DNA of 24,081 bases from positions 1-24,081 of the forward strand of contig JALOPD010000021.1 in assembly GCA_025454075.1 (NCBI GenBank). Reading direction: 5' to 3'. The notes beneath the pieces are model-generated. The model was not told the origin of the DNA and made no database searches. It saw only the letters and a program-made list of their open reading frames with translations. This document shows, in pieces, positions 1 through 7,605 of the stretch. The position numbers were made by a program, and so were the translations under genes. Position 1 is the first letter of the stretch; each line of letters starts with the position of its first letter. The DNA is from Desulfobacterales bacterium. Its GTDB lineage: Bacteria > Desulfobacterota > Desulfobacteria > Desulfobacterales > UBA2174_A.

Positions 1-114
1 GATCCCCAGCGCAAAATCCAGGGGCGCGAACACGGCCCCTGCCGCCGTCGCCCCCGCGAGCAGGACCCAGTTGGCCCGGCTGACGAAGGTCACTATCCGC
101 TGCTGAACTTGCAA
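1..114 (-). CDS. atpI: ATP synthase subunit I (AtpI), 5' part only
   Basis: This is the first 38 codons of a gene that continues past the left window edge. The visible residues include a RANWVLLAG-type segment and then a hydrophobic stretch ending in LDFALGI, which resembles the first membrane helix of the small ATP synthase accessory protein I. That protein helps assemble the c-ring of the F0 sector in the inner membrane. I set the start at a TTG (112-114) because no ATG or GTG lies in this frame nearby; an upstream start overlapping the end of atpZ is also possible. It follows atpZ on the same strand, the usual order before the F0 genes, so an atp operon probably continues to the left. Too little is visible to check the rest of the family pattern. 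Confidence 0.7.
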   Translation of the reverse strand, partial: MQVQQRIVTFVSRANWVLLAGATAAGAVFAPLDFALGI

Positions 115-148
115 AATTTCGGCACCACTGAATCGGTTGCCGCCGGTG

Positions 149-367
149 TCAGAGCTTTCGGCTCTTCTTGATCGCGATCCCGATGTTGCGAAAGGCTGCC
201 GCGATCCCCAGCACCAAGAAAACGAGCGTGCACCAGGGGGAGGTCTCAAACCGCCGATCCAGGTATACCCCTGCGCCCAGCCCGATGAAAACCGAGAGCG
301 CCACGGAAAAGCCGATGCTGCTGAAATAGGCCAGCTCCCGCCACGCCCGTCTGGTGTCATGTTTCAT
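149..367 (-). CDS. atpZ: AtpZ/AtpI-type F0F1 ATPase accessory membrane protein
   Basis: This 72-residue protein has two predicted membrane helices, near residues 18-34 and 46-62. A short loop with YLDRRF and a cytoplasmic, Lys-rich end (KKSRKL) complete it. Size, the double-helix layout and the aromatic RELAYFSSIGF start fit the AtpZ family (PF09527), small proteins encoded upstream of atpI and the F0 genes and implicated in ATP synthase assembly or in Mg/Ca transport. The ATG at 365-367 lacks a clear Shine-Dalgarno sequence. An overlapping ATG at 358-360 is in another frame. The next gene on this strand is the partial atpI, and a 216-nt spacer with a possible promoter separates atpZ from pyrK upstream, so this is probably the first gene of an atp operon. 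Confidence 0.82.
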   Translation of the reverse strand: MKHDTRRAWRELAYFSSIGFSVALSVFIGLGAGVYLDRRFETSPWCTLVFLVLGIAAAFRNIGIAIKKSRKL

Positions 368-418
368 TTAGTTGAGGAAACGATCGCCGGGCCCGTCTTC
401 CGCCCGAAGAGACGCCTG

Positions 419-447
419 CACGTACCATAGCTCTCCACACAAGTCAA
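419..447 (-). promoter_or_regulatory. Possible sigma-70 promoter of the atpZ/atpI operon
   Basis: On the minus strand a TTGACT hexamer (442-447) is followed after 17 nt by TACGTG (419-424). The -35 is good and the -10 is poor. A TATGGT nearby would be a better -10 but sits only 12 nt from the -35. The site lies in the 216-nt spacer between pyrK and atpZ, which otherwise shows only GC-rich sequence without a credible reading frame. Confidence 0.4.
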
Positions 448-583
448 TGCGAATTTGGAAAACGGGTGTCGGGTGTTGATTCCTCCGGCTGAGCCGATGC
501 CGTTGGGGCCGGGGTCGGGCGCGGCGCGGCGTCCGCCGCGGGCTGTTCCAACACGGAGCCCCGGATATCCGACCCACAATCTC

Positions 584-1381
584 CTAAAGCGCAATCTCCT
601 CGGCGTCGAAGACCGGGCCGTCCAGGCAGGCGTGCAGGTAGCGCGTGTCGTCCGGCCGCCCGCTGACCGCGCAGCCCAGGCAGGCGCCCATGCCGCAGGC
701 CATCATCGTCTCGATGGAGACCTGGCAGGGGACGGAGCAGGCGCGCACGATGCCCAGCACGCAGACCAGCATGGCCTTGGGCCCGCAGGCGAGCACCAGG
801 TCGGGCGGCTCGCGCCGGATGGCCTCCTCCAGGGGGCTCGTCACCCGGCACTGGTCGCCGCAGCTGCCGTCGTCGGTCGTCAGGACCACCGGCGTGCCCA
901 GGCGCTCGATCTCACCGGCACACAGCAGGTCCTCCCGGCTGCGGCCGCCCAGAAAGAGCCGGCAGGCCGGCGGCGCCGGCGCCATGGACCGCAGCCGTTC
1001 GAGCAGAAACACCATGGGCGCCACGCCGACGCCGCCGGCCGCCAGGTAGATGCGGCGGGTTCCGGATGCGACCCGAAAGGCGTTGCCGAGCGGCCCGAGG
1101 AGGCTGACCGCTTCACCGGCCCTCAACCCGGAGAGCCGGCGCGTCGCGGGCCCAACCGTTTTATAAAGCACCTCGATGCCCTGGCAACGACCGCCGTCCA
1201 TGATCAGCCGATGGATGGAAAACGGCCGGCGCAGCAGGGGATCGAGGCTTCCGGGAAACCCCAGCATGACGAATTGACCGGGATTTGAACGCGCGAAGCC
1301 CCCCCCGCAGGACAGGGAGATGCGGCCGTAATTCGGTGCGAGGGCCTCGTTTTGCAGCACGGTGGCGGTGGTTTGAATCAT
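584..1381 (-). CDS. pyrK: Dihydroorotate dehydrogenase B electron-transfer subunit (PyrK)
   Basis: This 265-residue FAD and [2Fe-2S] protein passes electrons from PyrD-bound FMN to NAD+ during the oxidation of dihydroorotate to orotate in pyrimidine synthesis. A ferredoxin-reductase-like FAD domain comes first, with RPFSI at 52-56. An NAD-binding domain follows with AAGGVGVAP near 114-122 and ACGP near 198-201. The C-terminal cluster site has Cys229, Cys234, Cys237 and Cys252 in the PyrK pattern (ETMMACGMGACLGC). Length is typical. The ATG at 1379-1381 fits the family start; longer frames upstream run into pgeF. It follows pgeF after 44 nt on the same strand. No pyrD partner lies beside it in the window, which is unusual for PyrK. 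A role with another dehydrogenase cannot be excluded, but the Cys pattern is specific. Confidence 0.92.
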   Translation of the reverse strand: MIQTTATVLQNEALAPNYGRISLSCGGGFARSNPGQFVMLGFPGSLDPLLRRPFSIHRLIMDGGRCQGIEVLYKTVGPATRRLSGLRAGEAVSLLGPLGNAFRVASGTRRIYLAAGGVGVAPMVFLLERLRSMAPAPPACRLFLGGRSREDLLCAGEIERLGTPVVLTTDDGSCGDQCRVTSPLEEAIRREPPDLVLACGPKAMLVCVLGIVRACSVPCQVSIETMMACGMGACLGCAVSGRPDDTRYLHACLDGPVFDAEEIAL

Positions 1382-1425
1382 GAGGGGATAGAGATGTTCC
1401 GCGTTTAGGGTTCGCTGCCTGGTCC

Positions 1426-2226
1426 TCACGCCTCCGGCGGCAGGCGCCCGGCGTGCCGGAGCCCGATCACCGCCGGGAAACGGCCGGTGGTCTTTTCGGC
1501 ACGGTAGGAAAAGAAGCGGTCCGTGCCGCACTTCGTGCACAGCCCGCTCACGAGGATCCGGTCGCGAGGGACGCCGGCGCGGATCAACTGGTCGCGGCTC
1601 ATGGCCCAGAAATCGAACCGCGCCGCATCGATCTTGTAGGCCCAGAGCTCCGAAGGAATCTCCTCGCGGTAGTTCGTGAACTCCGCGCAGCACGGCCCCA
1701 GCGAGGGGCCGATCCCGGCCCGCACATCGCCGGGACGGCAGCCGAAGCGCTCGACCATGACGGCCACGGTGCGGCCCGCCACATCGGCGATGCTGCCGCG
1801 CCAGCCGGAGTGGACGTTGGCCACCAGACGCCGGCGCGGGTCGTACATCAGAATCGGCTGGCAGTCCGCCACGCTCACCACCAGGAATTTCCCCGGTTGG
1901 TCGGTCACCATGGCGTCGCCGACGGGGATGCCGGTTTTCTCCAGAACGTCGGCGCTCGCGGGCCGGCCGTCGATGACCACGACGGCCTCCCCGTGCACCT
2001 GGCGCGCGAACACCAGCTGTTCGGCCTGCATGCTTTCAGCGACCAACCGCCGGTTGCGCTCCACCCGTCGAGCATCGTCGCCCACGGCCAGGCTCACGTT
2101 CAGCCGGTGGAAGGGGGCCTCGCTGCACCCGGGCGCGCGCGCGAAAACCCCGTGCTGGATTTCGGGAAACGCCGCCAGGTGCTCGAACTGGTAATAGGCC
2201 GCGCCGTTGTCGGTTTTCAGAATCAA
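1426..2226 (-). CDS. pgeF: Peptidoglycan editing factor / polyphenol oxidase family protein (PgeF, YfiH)
   Basis: This is a 266-residue protein of the YfiH/PgeF family (PF02578), cytoplasmic metalloenzymes linked in E. coli to removal of wrongly incorporated serine from peptidoglycan precursors and described elsewhere as purine nucleosidases or multicopper-like oxidases. The family's metal triad is visible: His78 in RQVHGE, Cys122 in VADCQP and His139 in NVHSGWRG. Family members usually read HAGWRG, so Ala to Ser here is a mild change. The start is TTG at 2224-2226, which overlaps the TGA of rfaE2 (TTGA), a variant of ATGA coupling. It is the only start giving the family's normal length without a large overlap with rfaE2. 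Gene order suggests co-transcription from comF through pyrK. Confidence 0.9.
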   Translation of the reverse strand: MILKTDNGAAYYQFEHLAAFPEIQHGVFARAPGCSEAPFHRLNVSLAVGDDARRVERNRRLVAESMQAEQLVFARQVHGEAVVVIDGRPASADVLEKTGIPVGDAMVTDQPGKFLVVSVADCQPILMYDPRRRLVANVHSGWRGSIADVAGRTVAVMVERFGCRPGDVRAGIGPSLGPCCAEFTNYREEIPSELWAYKIDAARFDFWAMSRDQLIRAGVPRDRILVSGLCTKCGTDRFFSYRAEKTTGRFPAVIGLRHAGRLPPEA

Positions 2227-2723
2227 AACGGTTTTCCCTGCCGGTAGCGGTCGAGGATGCGGGCGATCAGGGCGCTGGTGCCGGCGCCCTCCACGAGCGG
2301 GATGCGCACCACGCGGCCGCCTTCCTGTTTGACCGCATCCGCGCCGATGATCTCCGCTTCCGCCCAGTCGCCGCCCTTGACCAGCACGTCCGGCCGCAAA
2401 GCCTGAATCACCCGCAACGGGTCGGCCTCCGCGAACACCGTGACGAAGTCGACGCAGGCCAGTCCGGCCAGCACTTCCGCCCGCTCGGCCTCGGGAACGA
2501 TGGGCCGGCGCTCCCCTTTGATCGTTTGGACGGAGCGATCGGAGTTCACGCCGACGACGAGCAGATCCCCCTGCCCGCGTGCGGCCGCCAGATAGCGCAC
2601 ATGCCCCACGTGCAGCAGGTCGAAGCACCCGTTCGTAAACACGACCGTTCGGCCGCCGCGACGGAATTGCCGCACCAGCGGGGCCAGTTCTTCCAGCGTC
2701 TTGATCTTGTGGGAATCGGGCAT
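2223..2723 (-). CDS. rfaE2: D-glycero-beta-D-manno-heptose 1-phosphate adenylyltransferase
   Basis: This 166-residue cytidylyltransferase-fold enzyme matches the C-terminal half of E. coli HldE. It transfers AMP from ATP to heptose 1-phosphate, giving ADP-heptose for the lipopolysaccharide core. The nucleotide-binding signature FTNGCFDLLHVGHVRYL is at residues 29-45, with the HxGH motif at 38-41. LVKGGDW and GTSALIARIL near the end are also family features. The kinase half (HldA) is absent, so it must be encoded elsewhere, the usual split arrangement in this phylum. The ATG at 2721-2723 gives the standard N-terminus (KIKTLEELAPLV). A 92-nt GC-rich gap separates it from comF, and its stop overlaps the pgeF start. 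Confidence 0.93.
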   Translation of the reverse strand: MPDSHKIKTLEELAPLVRQFRRGGRTVVFTNGCFDLLHVGHVRYLAAARGQGDLLVVGVNSDRSVQTIKGERRPIVPEAERAEVLAGLACVDFVTVFAEADPLRVIQALRPDVLVKGGDWAEAEIIGADAVKQEGGRVVRIPLVEGAGTSALIARILDRYRQGKPF

Positions 2724-2815
2724 CTGCCGTCGGGGTCCACCCGTCGCCGGTCGGCCCGCCGCCCGACGTCCGGGAAGCTGTGTTCCCGGCGGGCCGGCAG
2801 ACCGGACGGCCGTTT

Positions 2816-3643
2816 TTAGATGACTCTCGCCAGCGCCAGCACGTCCACCCGGGCGGCGCCGCTTTTCAGCAGCACGCGCGCGGCTTCCGCCGCTGTCGCA
2901 CCGGTGGTGACGACGTCGTCCACCAGCAGCAGGTGCCGGCCGGCAATCGTCTCCGGCCGCCGGACGGCAAAGGCGCCGCGGATGTTGACCTCGCGTTCGC
3001 GCCGGCCGAGGCCCGCCTGGGAGGCCGTCGCCCGCACCCGCCGCAGCACCCCGGCAACGAGGGGCGGCGCCTGCGCCCCGGCCGGGCCGCTTTTCCATGC
3101 CCGCACCAGAAGCTCGGACTGGTTGAACCCGCGCGACCGCAGGCGCCGGCCGTGCAGCGGCACCGGCAGGATCGCGTCCACCCGCTCATCGCCCCAATAG
3201 CGCCCAAACGCCCGCTGCAACAGCTGCCCCAGGGGAGCGGCCAGCTGCTGCTTTTCTTTATACTTGAAACAGTGGATGACATCAACCAGCGACCGGTCAT
3301 AGACAAACGCGGCGCGCGCCTTGAGGAAGCCGGGCGGCTGCTCCCGGCAGCGCCCGCACAGATGGTCGCCGCCGACCCGGCCCTTGAACATGACCCCGCA
3401 GCGCGGGCAGAGGGGAGGCTCGAGCGGCATCACGCCCTGCAGGCAGGCCGCACAGAAAAAGGGCCGCAGCAGGGCAACGGCCTCCGGCGGTCCGCCTTCC
3501 TCGCCCGCACCGTCCCCCGGGGCCCCGGGAATGAAACGGCGACACTCCAGGCAGCGGGCCGGAAACACCGCGTCACGGCACGCCCTGAAGGCGGCGGCGA
3601 GCATCCGGCGCAGCAGCCGGTCAGGGGGTCTCGCGGCGTGCAT
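2816..3643 (-). CDS. comF: ComF family phosphoribosyltransferase-like protein
   Basis: This protein of up to 275 residues has a zinc-ribbon start and a type I phosphoribosyltransferase fold. Cys pairs are at 31/34, 64/67, 79/82 and 96/99, and the PRPP-binding loop VDDVVTTGAT is at 241-250. FKYKEK and PVPLHGRRLRSRGFNQSELL are typical ComF/GntX segments. In naturally competent bacteria ComF helps handle imported single-stranded DNA; in many Gram-negatives its role is unknown. The ATG at 3641-3643 overlaps the end of rlmB by 23 nt. An alternative ATG at 3602-3604 (MLAAAFRACRD) starts after the rlmB stop and still keeps all Cys pairs, so the true start is uncertain. No other competence gene is nearby except the pilus gene pilC far upstream. 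Confidence 0.88.
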   Translation of the reverse strand: MHAARPPDRLLRRMLAAAFRACRDAVFPARCLECRRFIPGAPGDGAGEEGGPPEAVALLRPFFCAACLQGVMPLEPPLCPRCGVMFKGRVGGDHLCGRCREQPPGFLKARAAFVYDRSLVDVIHCFKYKEKQQLAAPLGQLLQRAFGRYWGDERVDAILPVPLHGRRLRSRGFNQSELLVRAWKSGPAGAQAPPLVAGVLRRVRATASQAGLGRREREVNIRGAFAVRRPETIAGRHLLLVDDVVTTGATAAEAARVLLKSGAARVDVLALARVI

Positions 3644-4412
3644 TCGGCAAGCCCCCTGAGCCGGGCCGGCGCCCGGCCGCTCTTTGGCGGACGATCTCGA
3701 ACAGCGCGATGCCGGCGGCCACCGAGGCGTTCAGGGAGTCGAGCGGCCCCGTCTGGGGGATCGACACCAGCAGGTCGCAGGTCCGGCGCACCAGCGGCCG
3801 CATGCCCCGGCCCTCGCCGCCGATCACCAGGACCATGGGCAGGGTGAGATCCGCGCGGTAGATGCTCTCGCCCGCGGACCGGTCCAGGCCGGCCACCCAG
3901 CGGCCGGCCGCCTTCATCGCCTCCAGCGCGCGCACCAGGTTCGTCACCGGGGCGAGCCGGATGTGCTCAAGGGCCCCCGCGGAGATCTTGGATACGGCCG
4001 GCGTGGGCGGGGCCGACCGGTCCTTGGGAACCAGCACGGCCTCGACGCCGGCGCACAGCGCCGTCCGCAGAACAGCTCCCAGGTTGTGGGGGTCCACGAT
4101 CTGGTCCAGGGCCAGAAAAAGGCCCGCCTCCGGACGCCCGGCGGCGGCGAGCAGGCTCGAAAAATCGTGCCCGCTGTAAACGGAGACGCGGGCGGCCACC
4201 CCCTGGTGCGCGGGCGTGCCCGCCAGCGAGGCCATCTGCGCCGCGTCCATCGGCCTGATTTCGATTCCCCGGGCCTCGGCCGCGGCCAGAATGGACGGCA
4301 GGCGGCCGGAGGCGGTGTTTCTCCGGTCGACATAAACCTCGAACAGGTCGCGCCGCCCGGCCGCCAGCGCCTCCTGCACGGCGTGAACCCCGTATAGGGT
4401 TTCCGTTTTCAC
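3621..4412 (-). CDS. rlmB: 23S rRNA (guanosine-2'-O-)-methyltransferase RlmB (SpoU/TrmH family)
   Basis: This 263-residue SPOUT methyltransferase uses S-adenosylmethionine to 2'-O-methylate a guanosine of 23S rRNA (G2251 in E. coli). The N-terminal substrate-binding part begins LYGVHAVQEAL. The SpoU motifs follow: LDQIVDPHNLGAVLRTA, then VIGGEGRGMRPLV, then IPQTGPLDSLNASVAAGIALFE, which form the knotted cofactor site. The start is GTG at 4410-4412, overlapping the gmk stop as GTGA and giving the normal N-terminus. The last residues (about 20, Arg/Gly/Pro-rich) extend past the family's usual end. A related tRNA methyltransferase of the same family is possible, but the N-terminal domain favours RlmB. 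Confidence 0.9.
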   Translation of the reverse strand: MKTETLYGVHAVQEALAAGRRDLFEVYVDRRNTASGRLPSILAAAEARGIEIRPMDAAQMASLAGTPAHQGVAARVSVYSGHDFSSLLAAAGRPEAGLFLALDQIVDPHNLGAVLRTALCAGVEAVLVPKDRSAPPTPAVSKISAGALEHIRLAPVTNLVRALEAMKAAGRWVAGLDRSAGESIYRADLTLPMVLVIGGEGRGMRPLVRRTCDLLVSIPQTGPLDSLNASVAAGIALFEIVRQRAAGRRPGSGGLPNARRETP

Positions 4413-5008
4413 GTTCGGTACGACTCGATGATCGCAACCAGTTCCCGGACCGCCGTGGGCAGGTCGTCGTTGACGATCACATGGCGGTACATCTCTTTCT
4501 GCGCCATCTCCTCGCGCGCGTTGCGAAGCCGCAGCGCGATGGCCTCCGGCCGGTCCGTGCCCCGGGAGCGCAGCCGCGCCTCGAGGATTTCCAAAGAAGG
4601 GGGCATGATGAAGATCGCGACGCTTTGCGAAAAACGCTTGCAGATCTGGCGGGCCCCCTGGACATCGATGTCCAGCAGGACATCGCGGCCTTCCGCCAGG
4701 GCCTGCGAGAGGGCCTCGGCCGAGGTCCCGTAGTAGTTGCCGTGCACCTGGGCCCACTCCGCCCAGCGATCGGCGCGGATGCCGTCCTCGAATTCGGCCG
4801 GGGAGATGAACACGTAGTCGCGGCCGTTCACCTCTCCGGTCCGGGGCGCCCGCGTGGTGTAGGACACGGAGTAGCGCAGGTCGGGGAGGCGCTCGAGCGC
4901 CGCGCGGAGCAGCGTGGTCTTCCCGGCGCCGGACGGGGCCGAGAGGATGAACACGTGCCGGCCGGGAAGCGGGGGGAGGCTGGATGGGCCGGGGCCGGTG
5001 GATGTCAT
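4409..5008 (-). CDS. gmk: Guanylate kinase
   Basis: This 199-residue enzyme phosphorylates GMP to GDP with ATP. The P-loop SAPSGAGKTTL sits at residues 23-33. The GMP-binding segment RYSVSYTTRAPRTGEVNGRDY, then EWAQVHGNYYGTS and DIDVQGARQI follow in the standard order. The ATG at 5006-5008 places about 15 Pro/Gly/Ser-rich residues before the core; a longer start would overlap remA and is not needed. Its TGA overlaps the GTG of rlmB, so the two are probably translationally coupled. The yicC-remA-gmk order is common in Gram-positives and deltaproteobacteria. No defects are visible. Confidence 0.96.
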   Translation of the reverse strand: MTSTGPGPSSLPPLPGRHVFILSAPSGAGKTTLLRAALERLPDLRYSVSYTTRAPRTGEVNGRDYVFISPAEFEDGIRADRWAEWAQVHGNYYGTSAEALSQALAEGRDVLLDIDVQGARQICKRFSQSVAIFIMPPSLEILEARLRSRGTDRPEAIALRLRNAREEMAQKEMYRHVIVNDDLPTAVRELVAIIESYRT

Positions 5009-5018
5009 GGGCACGACG

Positions 5019-5297
5019 CTAGGCTTCCCGCGGCGCCGCCGGGTCCGCCGTCTCCCGGAGCTGGGCATACCGCTGGGAGACGGTCTCGGCCTGGATGGCG
5101 GACAGCACCACGTGGTTGCTGTCCAGCACGATGATGGACCGCGTTCGGCGGCCGTGGGTGGCGTCGATCAACCGCCGCTCCTCGCGCGCCTCGTCTTTCA
5201 GGCGTTTCATGGGGGCGGAGTTCGGAGAAACGATGGCCACCACCCGGTCCGACACCACCGTGCTCCCGAAGCCGATGTTGAGCAGGGCCTGTTCCAT
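5019..5297 (-). CDS. remA: RemA/DUF370 family regulator
   Basis: This 92-residue protein is of the DUF370 (RemA) family. In Bacillus subtilis RemA is a DNA-binding protein that forms ring-like oligomers and activates biofilm matrix and osmoprotection genes. The N-terminus ([35 protein letters not shown]) and the [21 protein letters not shown] segment match the family closely. The start at 5295-5297 follows two purine-rich Shine-Dalgarno-like blocks, one about 7 nt away. It lies between yicC and gmk, its conserved position, with a 10-nt gap to gmk. Its role in Gram-negative bacteria is not established. Confidence 0.9.
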   Translation of the reverse strand: MEQALLNIGFGSTVVSDRVVAIVSPNSAPMKRLKDEAREERRLIDATHGRRTRSIIVLDSNHVVLSAIQAETVSQRYAQLRETADPAAPREA

Positions 5298-5346
5298 CCT
5301 CCCCCCTCCCCCCATCCCGCGGCGCGGCGCGGCCGGCCGCGGTGTT

Positions 5347-6228
5347 TCATTCGACGTTTTGAATCTGTTCGCGGATCTTTTCCAGCTCGGTTTTGACCTC
5401 GACCACCACATGGCCGGCCGCGGCGTTGCTTATTTTGGAACCCATGGTGTTGAATTCGCGGTTGAGCTCCTGCAGCAGAAAGTTCAATTTGCGGCCGCCG
5501 GGCTCGGCCGCGTCCATGATGGACCGGAACTGGCTCAGGTGGCTTCCCGCGCGAACGATCTCCTCGGAGATGTCCGCGCGGTCGGCCAGGAAGGCGGCTT
5601 CCTGCGCCATCCGGGCGGGGTCGATCTCCACCATCCCCTGGGTCAGCGCCGTTATGCGCTCCTTGAGCCGCTCCTGATAAAGCGCCGCCAGGCCGGCGGA
5701 CTTCCGCGAAATATCGCCGATGGCCGCCTCCAGCGCATCCAGGCGCGCCCCGAGGTCGACGGCCAGGTGCCGGCCTTCCGCGGACCGCATGGCGTCCAGC
5801 CCGTCCAGAGCCTGGGCCAGGCACCCCTCGAGCACGGACCACGCGGCGGCGAGGTCGGCTTTCGGCTGGACCGTCTTGAGGACGCCGCCGACCCCCACCA
5901 CGAGTTCCAGGGAGGCCGCGCCTTCAAGCCCGAGTTCCGTCTTCAGGTGTTGCAGGGCGGCGAACACGGCGCGCGCGCGCGCCATGTCCACCTCGACGGG
6001 CGAAGCCGAGTCGGAAGCATCCTCGATATGGACCCGGGCCTCGATGCGGCCGCGCGTGAGGCGCGCGGCGATGACCGACCGGGCCCGCTCCTCGAGGTCG
6101 CTGTAGCCGGCCGGCAGCCGCAGCGCGATGTCCAGGTTGCGGCTGTTGTAAGTGCGGATCTCGATGCCCACCGTCAGACCGCCGGCGGCGGCCGAGGCGG
6201 ATGCAAAACCGGTCATGCTCTTGATCAT
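5347..6228 (-). CDS. yicC: YicC family endoribonuclease-like protein
   Basis: This 293-residue protein of the YicC family (PF03755 with C-terminal DUF1732) was linked in E. coli to regulated RNA decay. The start [11 protein letters not shown] is diagnostic, followed by [12 protein letters not shown] and, near the C-terminus, [23 protein letters not shown], a strongly conserved block. The central part (roughly residues 90-220) is rich in Leu, Ala and charged residues and likely helical. The ATG at 6226-6228 overlaps the TGA of the DUF4416 gene as ATGA, so the two are probably translated together. Downstream it is separated from remA by 49 nt that contain the remA Shine-Dalgarno sequence. Length and motifs are complete. 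Confidence 0.94.
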   Translation of the reverse strand: MIKSMTGFASASAAAGGLTVGIEIRTYNSRNLDIALRLPAGYSDLEERARSVIAARLTRGRIEARVHIEDASDSASPVEVDMARARAVFAALQHLKTELGLEGAASLELVVGVGGVLKTVQPKADLAAAWSVLEGCLAQALDGLDAMRSAEGRHLAVDLGARLDALEAAIGDISRKSAGLAALYQERLKERITALTQGMVEIDPARMAQEAAFLADRADISEEIVRAGSHLSQFRSIMDAAEPGGRKLNFLLQELNREFNTMGSKISNAAAGHVVVEVKTELEKIREQIQNVE

Positions 6229-6764
6229 GAGGTCGCTGTCTCTCCTCTGATATCGGAGGCGTACTTGCGCCGCACCGCAGCCAGAAAACGGCGCAGCGGC
6301 TCGCCGGCATAATCGGGATACGTCCAGGGCAGCGCCCGGTAGGCGCCGCGCCGGTAGATCAGCGTCAGGTCGGCATAGATGCCCCGGCCGATGGAGATGC
6401 GGTGGCTGTAGTTTTTGCCGGTGGCCAGCACCCACCGCTCCAGCAGCAGATAGCCGGGGTCGATGTTGACCGTTCGCCGTCCGCCCGCGCAGCGGGCCTG
6501 CTCCATGGCGTTGGCCGCCAGCTTGACGTCGGCCAGCCGATCCTGTTCGATCAGCGTCCGGAAGGCCGACAGGCGCCGCCACAGCGGGGTCCCCATTTCC
6601 TTCTCGTAGTAGGACGTGTAATCGAAGGCCAGCCACGGGCTGACCACGTCGAAGGCCCCGAAGGCGGCCTCCAGTTCGACGGCAAGGTCCGTGAAAAGGC
6701 CCCGGTCCTTCAGCAAAACGCCGACGACCAGCTTGGCCGGACGGGGAGCCTGGGGCATGCTCAT
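6225..6764 (-). CDS. DUF4416 family protein of unknown function
   Basis: This 179-residue protein resembles DUF4416, a family I know mainly from Desulfobacterota and sometimes labelled a GTP-binding protein without support. No P-loop or other nucleotide-binding motif is visible here. Recognisable features are KLVVGVLLKD at the start, FDYTSYYEKEMG near residue 50, and a conserved middle reading RRTVNIDPGYLLLERWVLAT, followed by HRISIGRGIYADLTLIYR. Two in-frame ATGs (6762-6764 and 6756-6758) are equally possible starts; neither has a strong Shine-Dalgarno. It overlaps yicC by four bases and follows the Trm112-like gene by 15 nt, so all are probably one transcript. Function unknown. Confidence 0.8.
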   Translation of the reverse strand: MSMPQAPRPAKLVVGVLLKDRGLFTDLAVELEAAFGAFDVVSPWLAFDYTSYYEKEMGTPLWRRLSAFRTLIEQDRLADVKLAANAMEQARCAGGRRTVNIDPGYLLLERWVLATGKNYSHRISIGRGIYADLTLIYRRGAYRALPWTYPDYAGEPLRRFLAAVRRKYASDIRGETATS

Positions 6765-6779
6765 GACGGGGTTCGACCC

Positions 6780-6956
6780 TTAGCCTCCCGGCAGGGGCTT
6801 GGCCTCGTCGATCAGCATGATCGGGATCCCGTCCCTGATTTCGTAGACCAGCCGGCAGCGGTCGCAGATCAAGCCGTCCTGGGAATCGCTCAGGCGAAGG
6901 TCCCCCTTGCATTTGGGGCAGGCCAGAATCTCCAGAAGCTCGGGATGAATGGTCAT
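6780..6956 (-). CDS. Trm112-like (YcaR-type) small zinc-ribbon protein
   Basis: This 58-residue protein starts at ATG 6954-6956 behind a good Shine-Dalgarno (GAGGAAA, about 7 nt away) and ends at TAA 6780-6782. Two Cys pairs, ACPKC near residues 12-16 and CDRC at 31-34, can bind zinc. LLEILACPKCKGDL, then LICDRCRLVYEIRDGIPIML is the Trm112 family pattern (PF03966). In eukaryotes and archaea Trm112 activates methyltransferases; the bacterial YcaR forms often sit beside lipid A or Kdo genes, as near lpxK and kdsB in E. coli. Its position between fabZ and DUF4416 is consistent with an envelope link, but no partner can be named from the sequence. Confidence 0.9.
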   Translation of the reverse strand: MTIHPELLEILACPKCKGDLRLSDSQDGLICDRCRLVYEIRDGIPIMLIDEAKPLPGG

Positions 6957-7074
6957 GGGTTTTTCCTCAGGGGTTCACTTCACTGTCCCGCGTCGGGGGC
7001 CCATGGGGCCTGTTCCGTTTTCCGCTGGGCCCCGGGTGTCCGCCGAACCTCCGGGATGCTTTCCGGGCGGCCGG

Positions 7075-7521
7075 CTAAACGTTCTCGCCGAAGGAGGCCA
7101 TCAGCTCGGCCTCGGCCACCATCTGCCCGTCCACCAGGGCCCGGCCGGCCATCTTGGCCACTTTCGACCGCATCTTCAGCACGCGCGCCTCGAGGATCAG
7201 CTGGTCGCCGGGCACGACGGGCCGGCGGAAGCGCACGTGGTCCATCCCCATGAAGTAGATGATCTCGCCCTGCTTGTCCGGGCCCCGGATCTCGGAGGCG
7301 AGCACTCCGCCCGCCTGGGCCAGGGCCTCCATGATCAGCACGCCCGGCATCACCGGCCGGGCGGGGAAATGCCCCTGGAAAAAAGGCTCGTTCATGGTCA
7401 CGTTTTTCAGGGCGATGATTTCCTCGCCGGGGACGATCTTGAGGATCCGGTCGATCAGCAGAAACGGGTAGCGGTGCGGCAGCCGCCGCATGATCGCCAT
7501 GATGTCCAACGGGCTTTCCAT
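7075..7521 (-). CDS. fabZ: 3-hydroxyacyl-[acyl-carrier-protein] dehydratase FabZ
   Basis: This 148-residue hot-dog fold enzyme removes water from 3-hydroxyacyl-ACP in fatty acid elongation, including the 3-hydroxyacyl pool used for lipid A. The pattern is complete: LPHRYPFLLIDR at 14-25, the catalytic His51 in FFQGHFPARPVMPG, and Glu65 in MEALAQAGG. The ATG at 7519-7521 has a GGAGG Shine-Dalgarno 6 nt upstream; an upstream in-frame ATG would add an Arg-rich tail unlike the family and was rejected. It follows ompH/skp by 84 nt. In related genomes lpxD normally lies between ompH and fabZ and lpxA follows fabZ; both are missing here. Confidence 0.96.
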   Translation of the reverse strand: MESPLDIMAIMRRLPHRYPFLLIDRILKIVPGEEIIALKNVTMNEPFFQGHFPARPVMPGVLIMEALAQAGGVLASEIRGPDKQGEIIYFMGMDHVRFRRPVVPGDQLILEARVLKMRSKVAKMAGRALVDGQMVAEAELMASFGENV

Positions 7522-7605
7522 CGCTTGCCTCCACGGCCGGCATGCCGAACGCCTGCGCACCGCGGCCGCGGCCCGGGCGGCTCGTCCTGCCGGCGGTTCG
7601 GTGGG

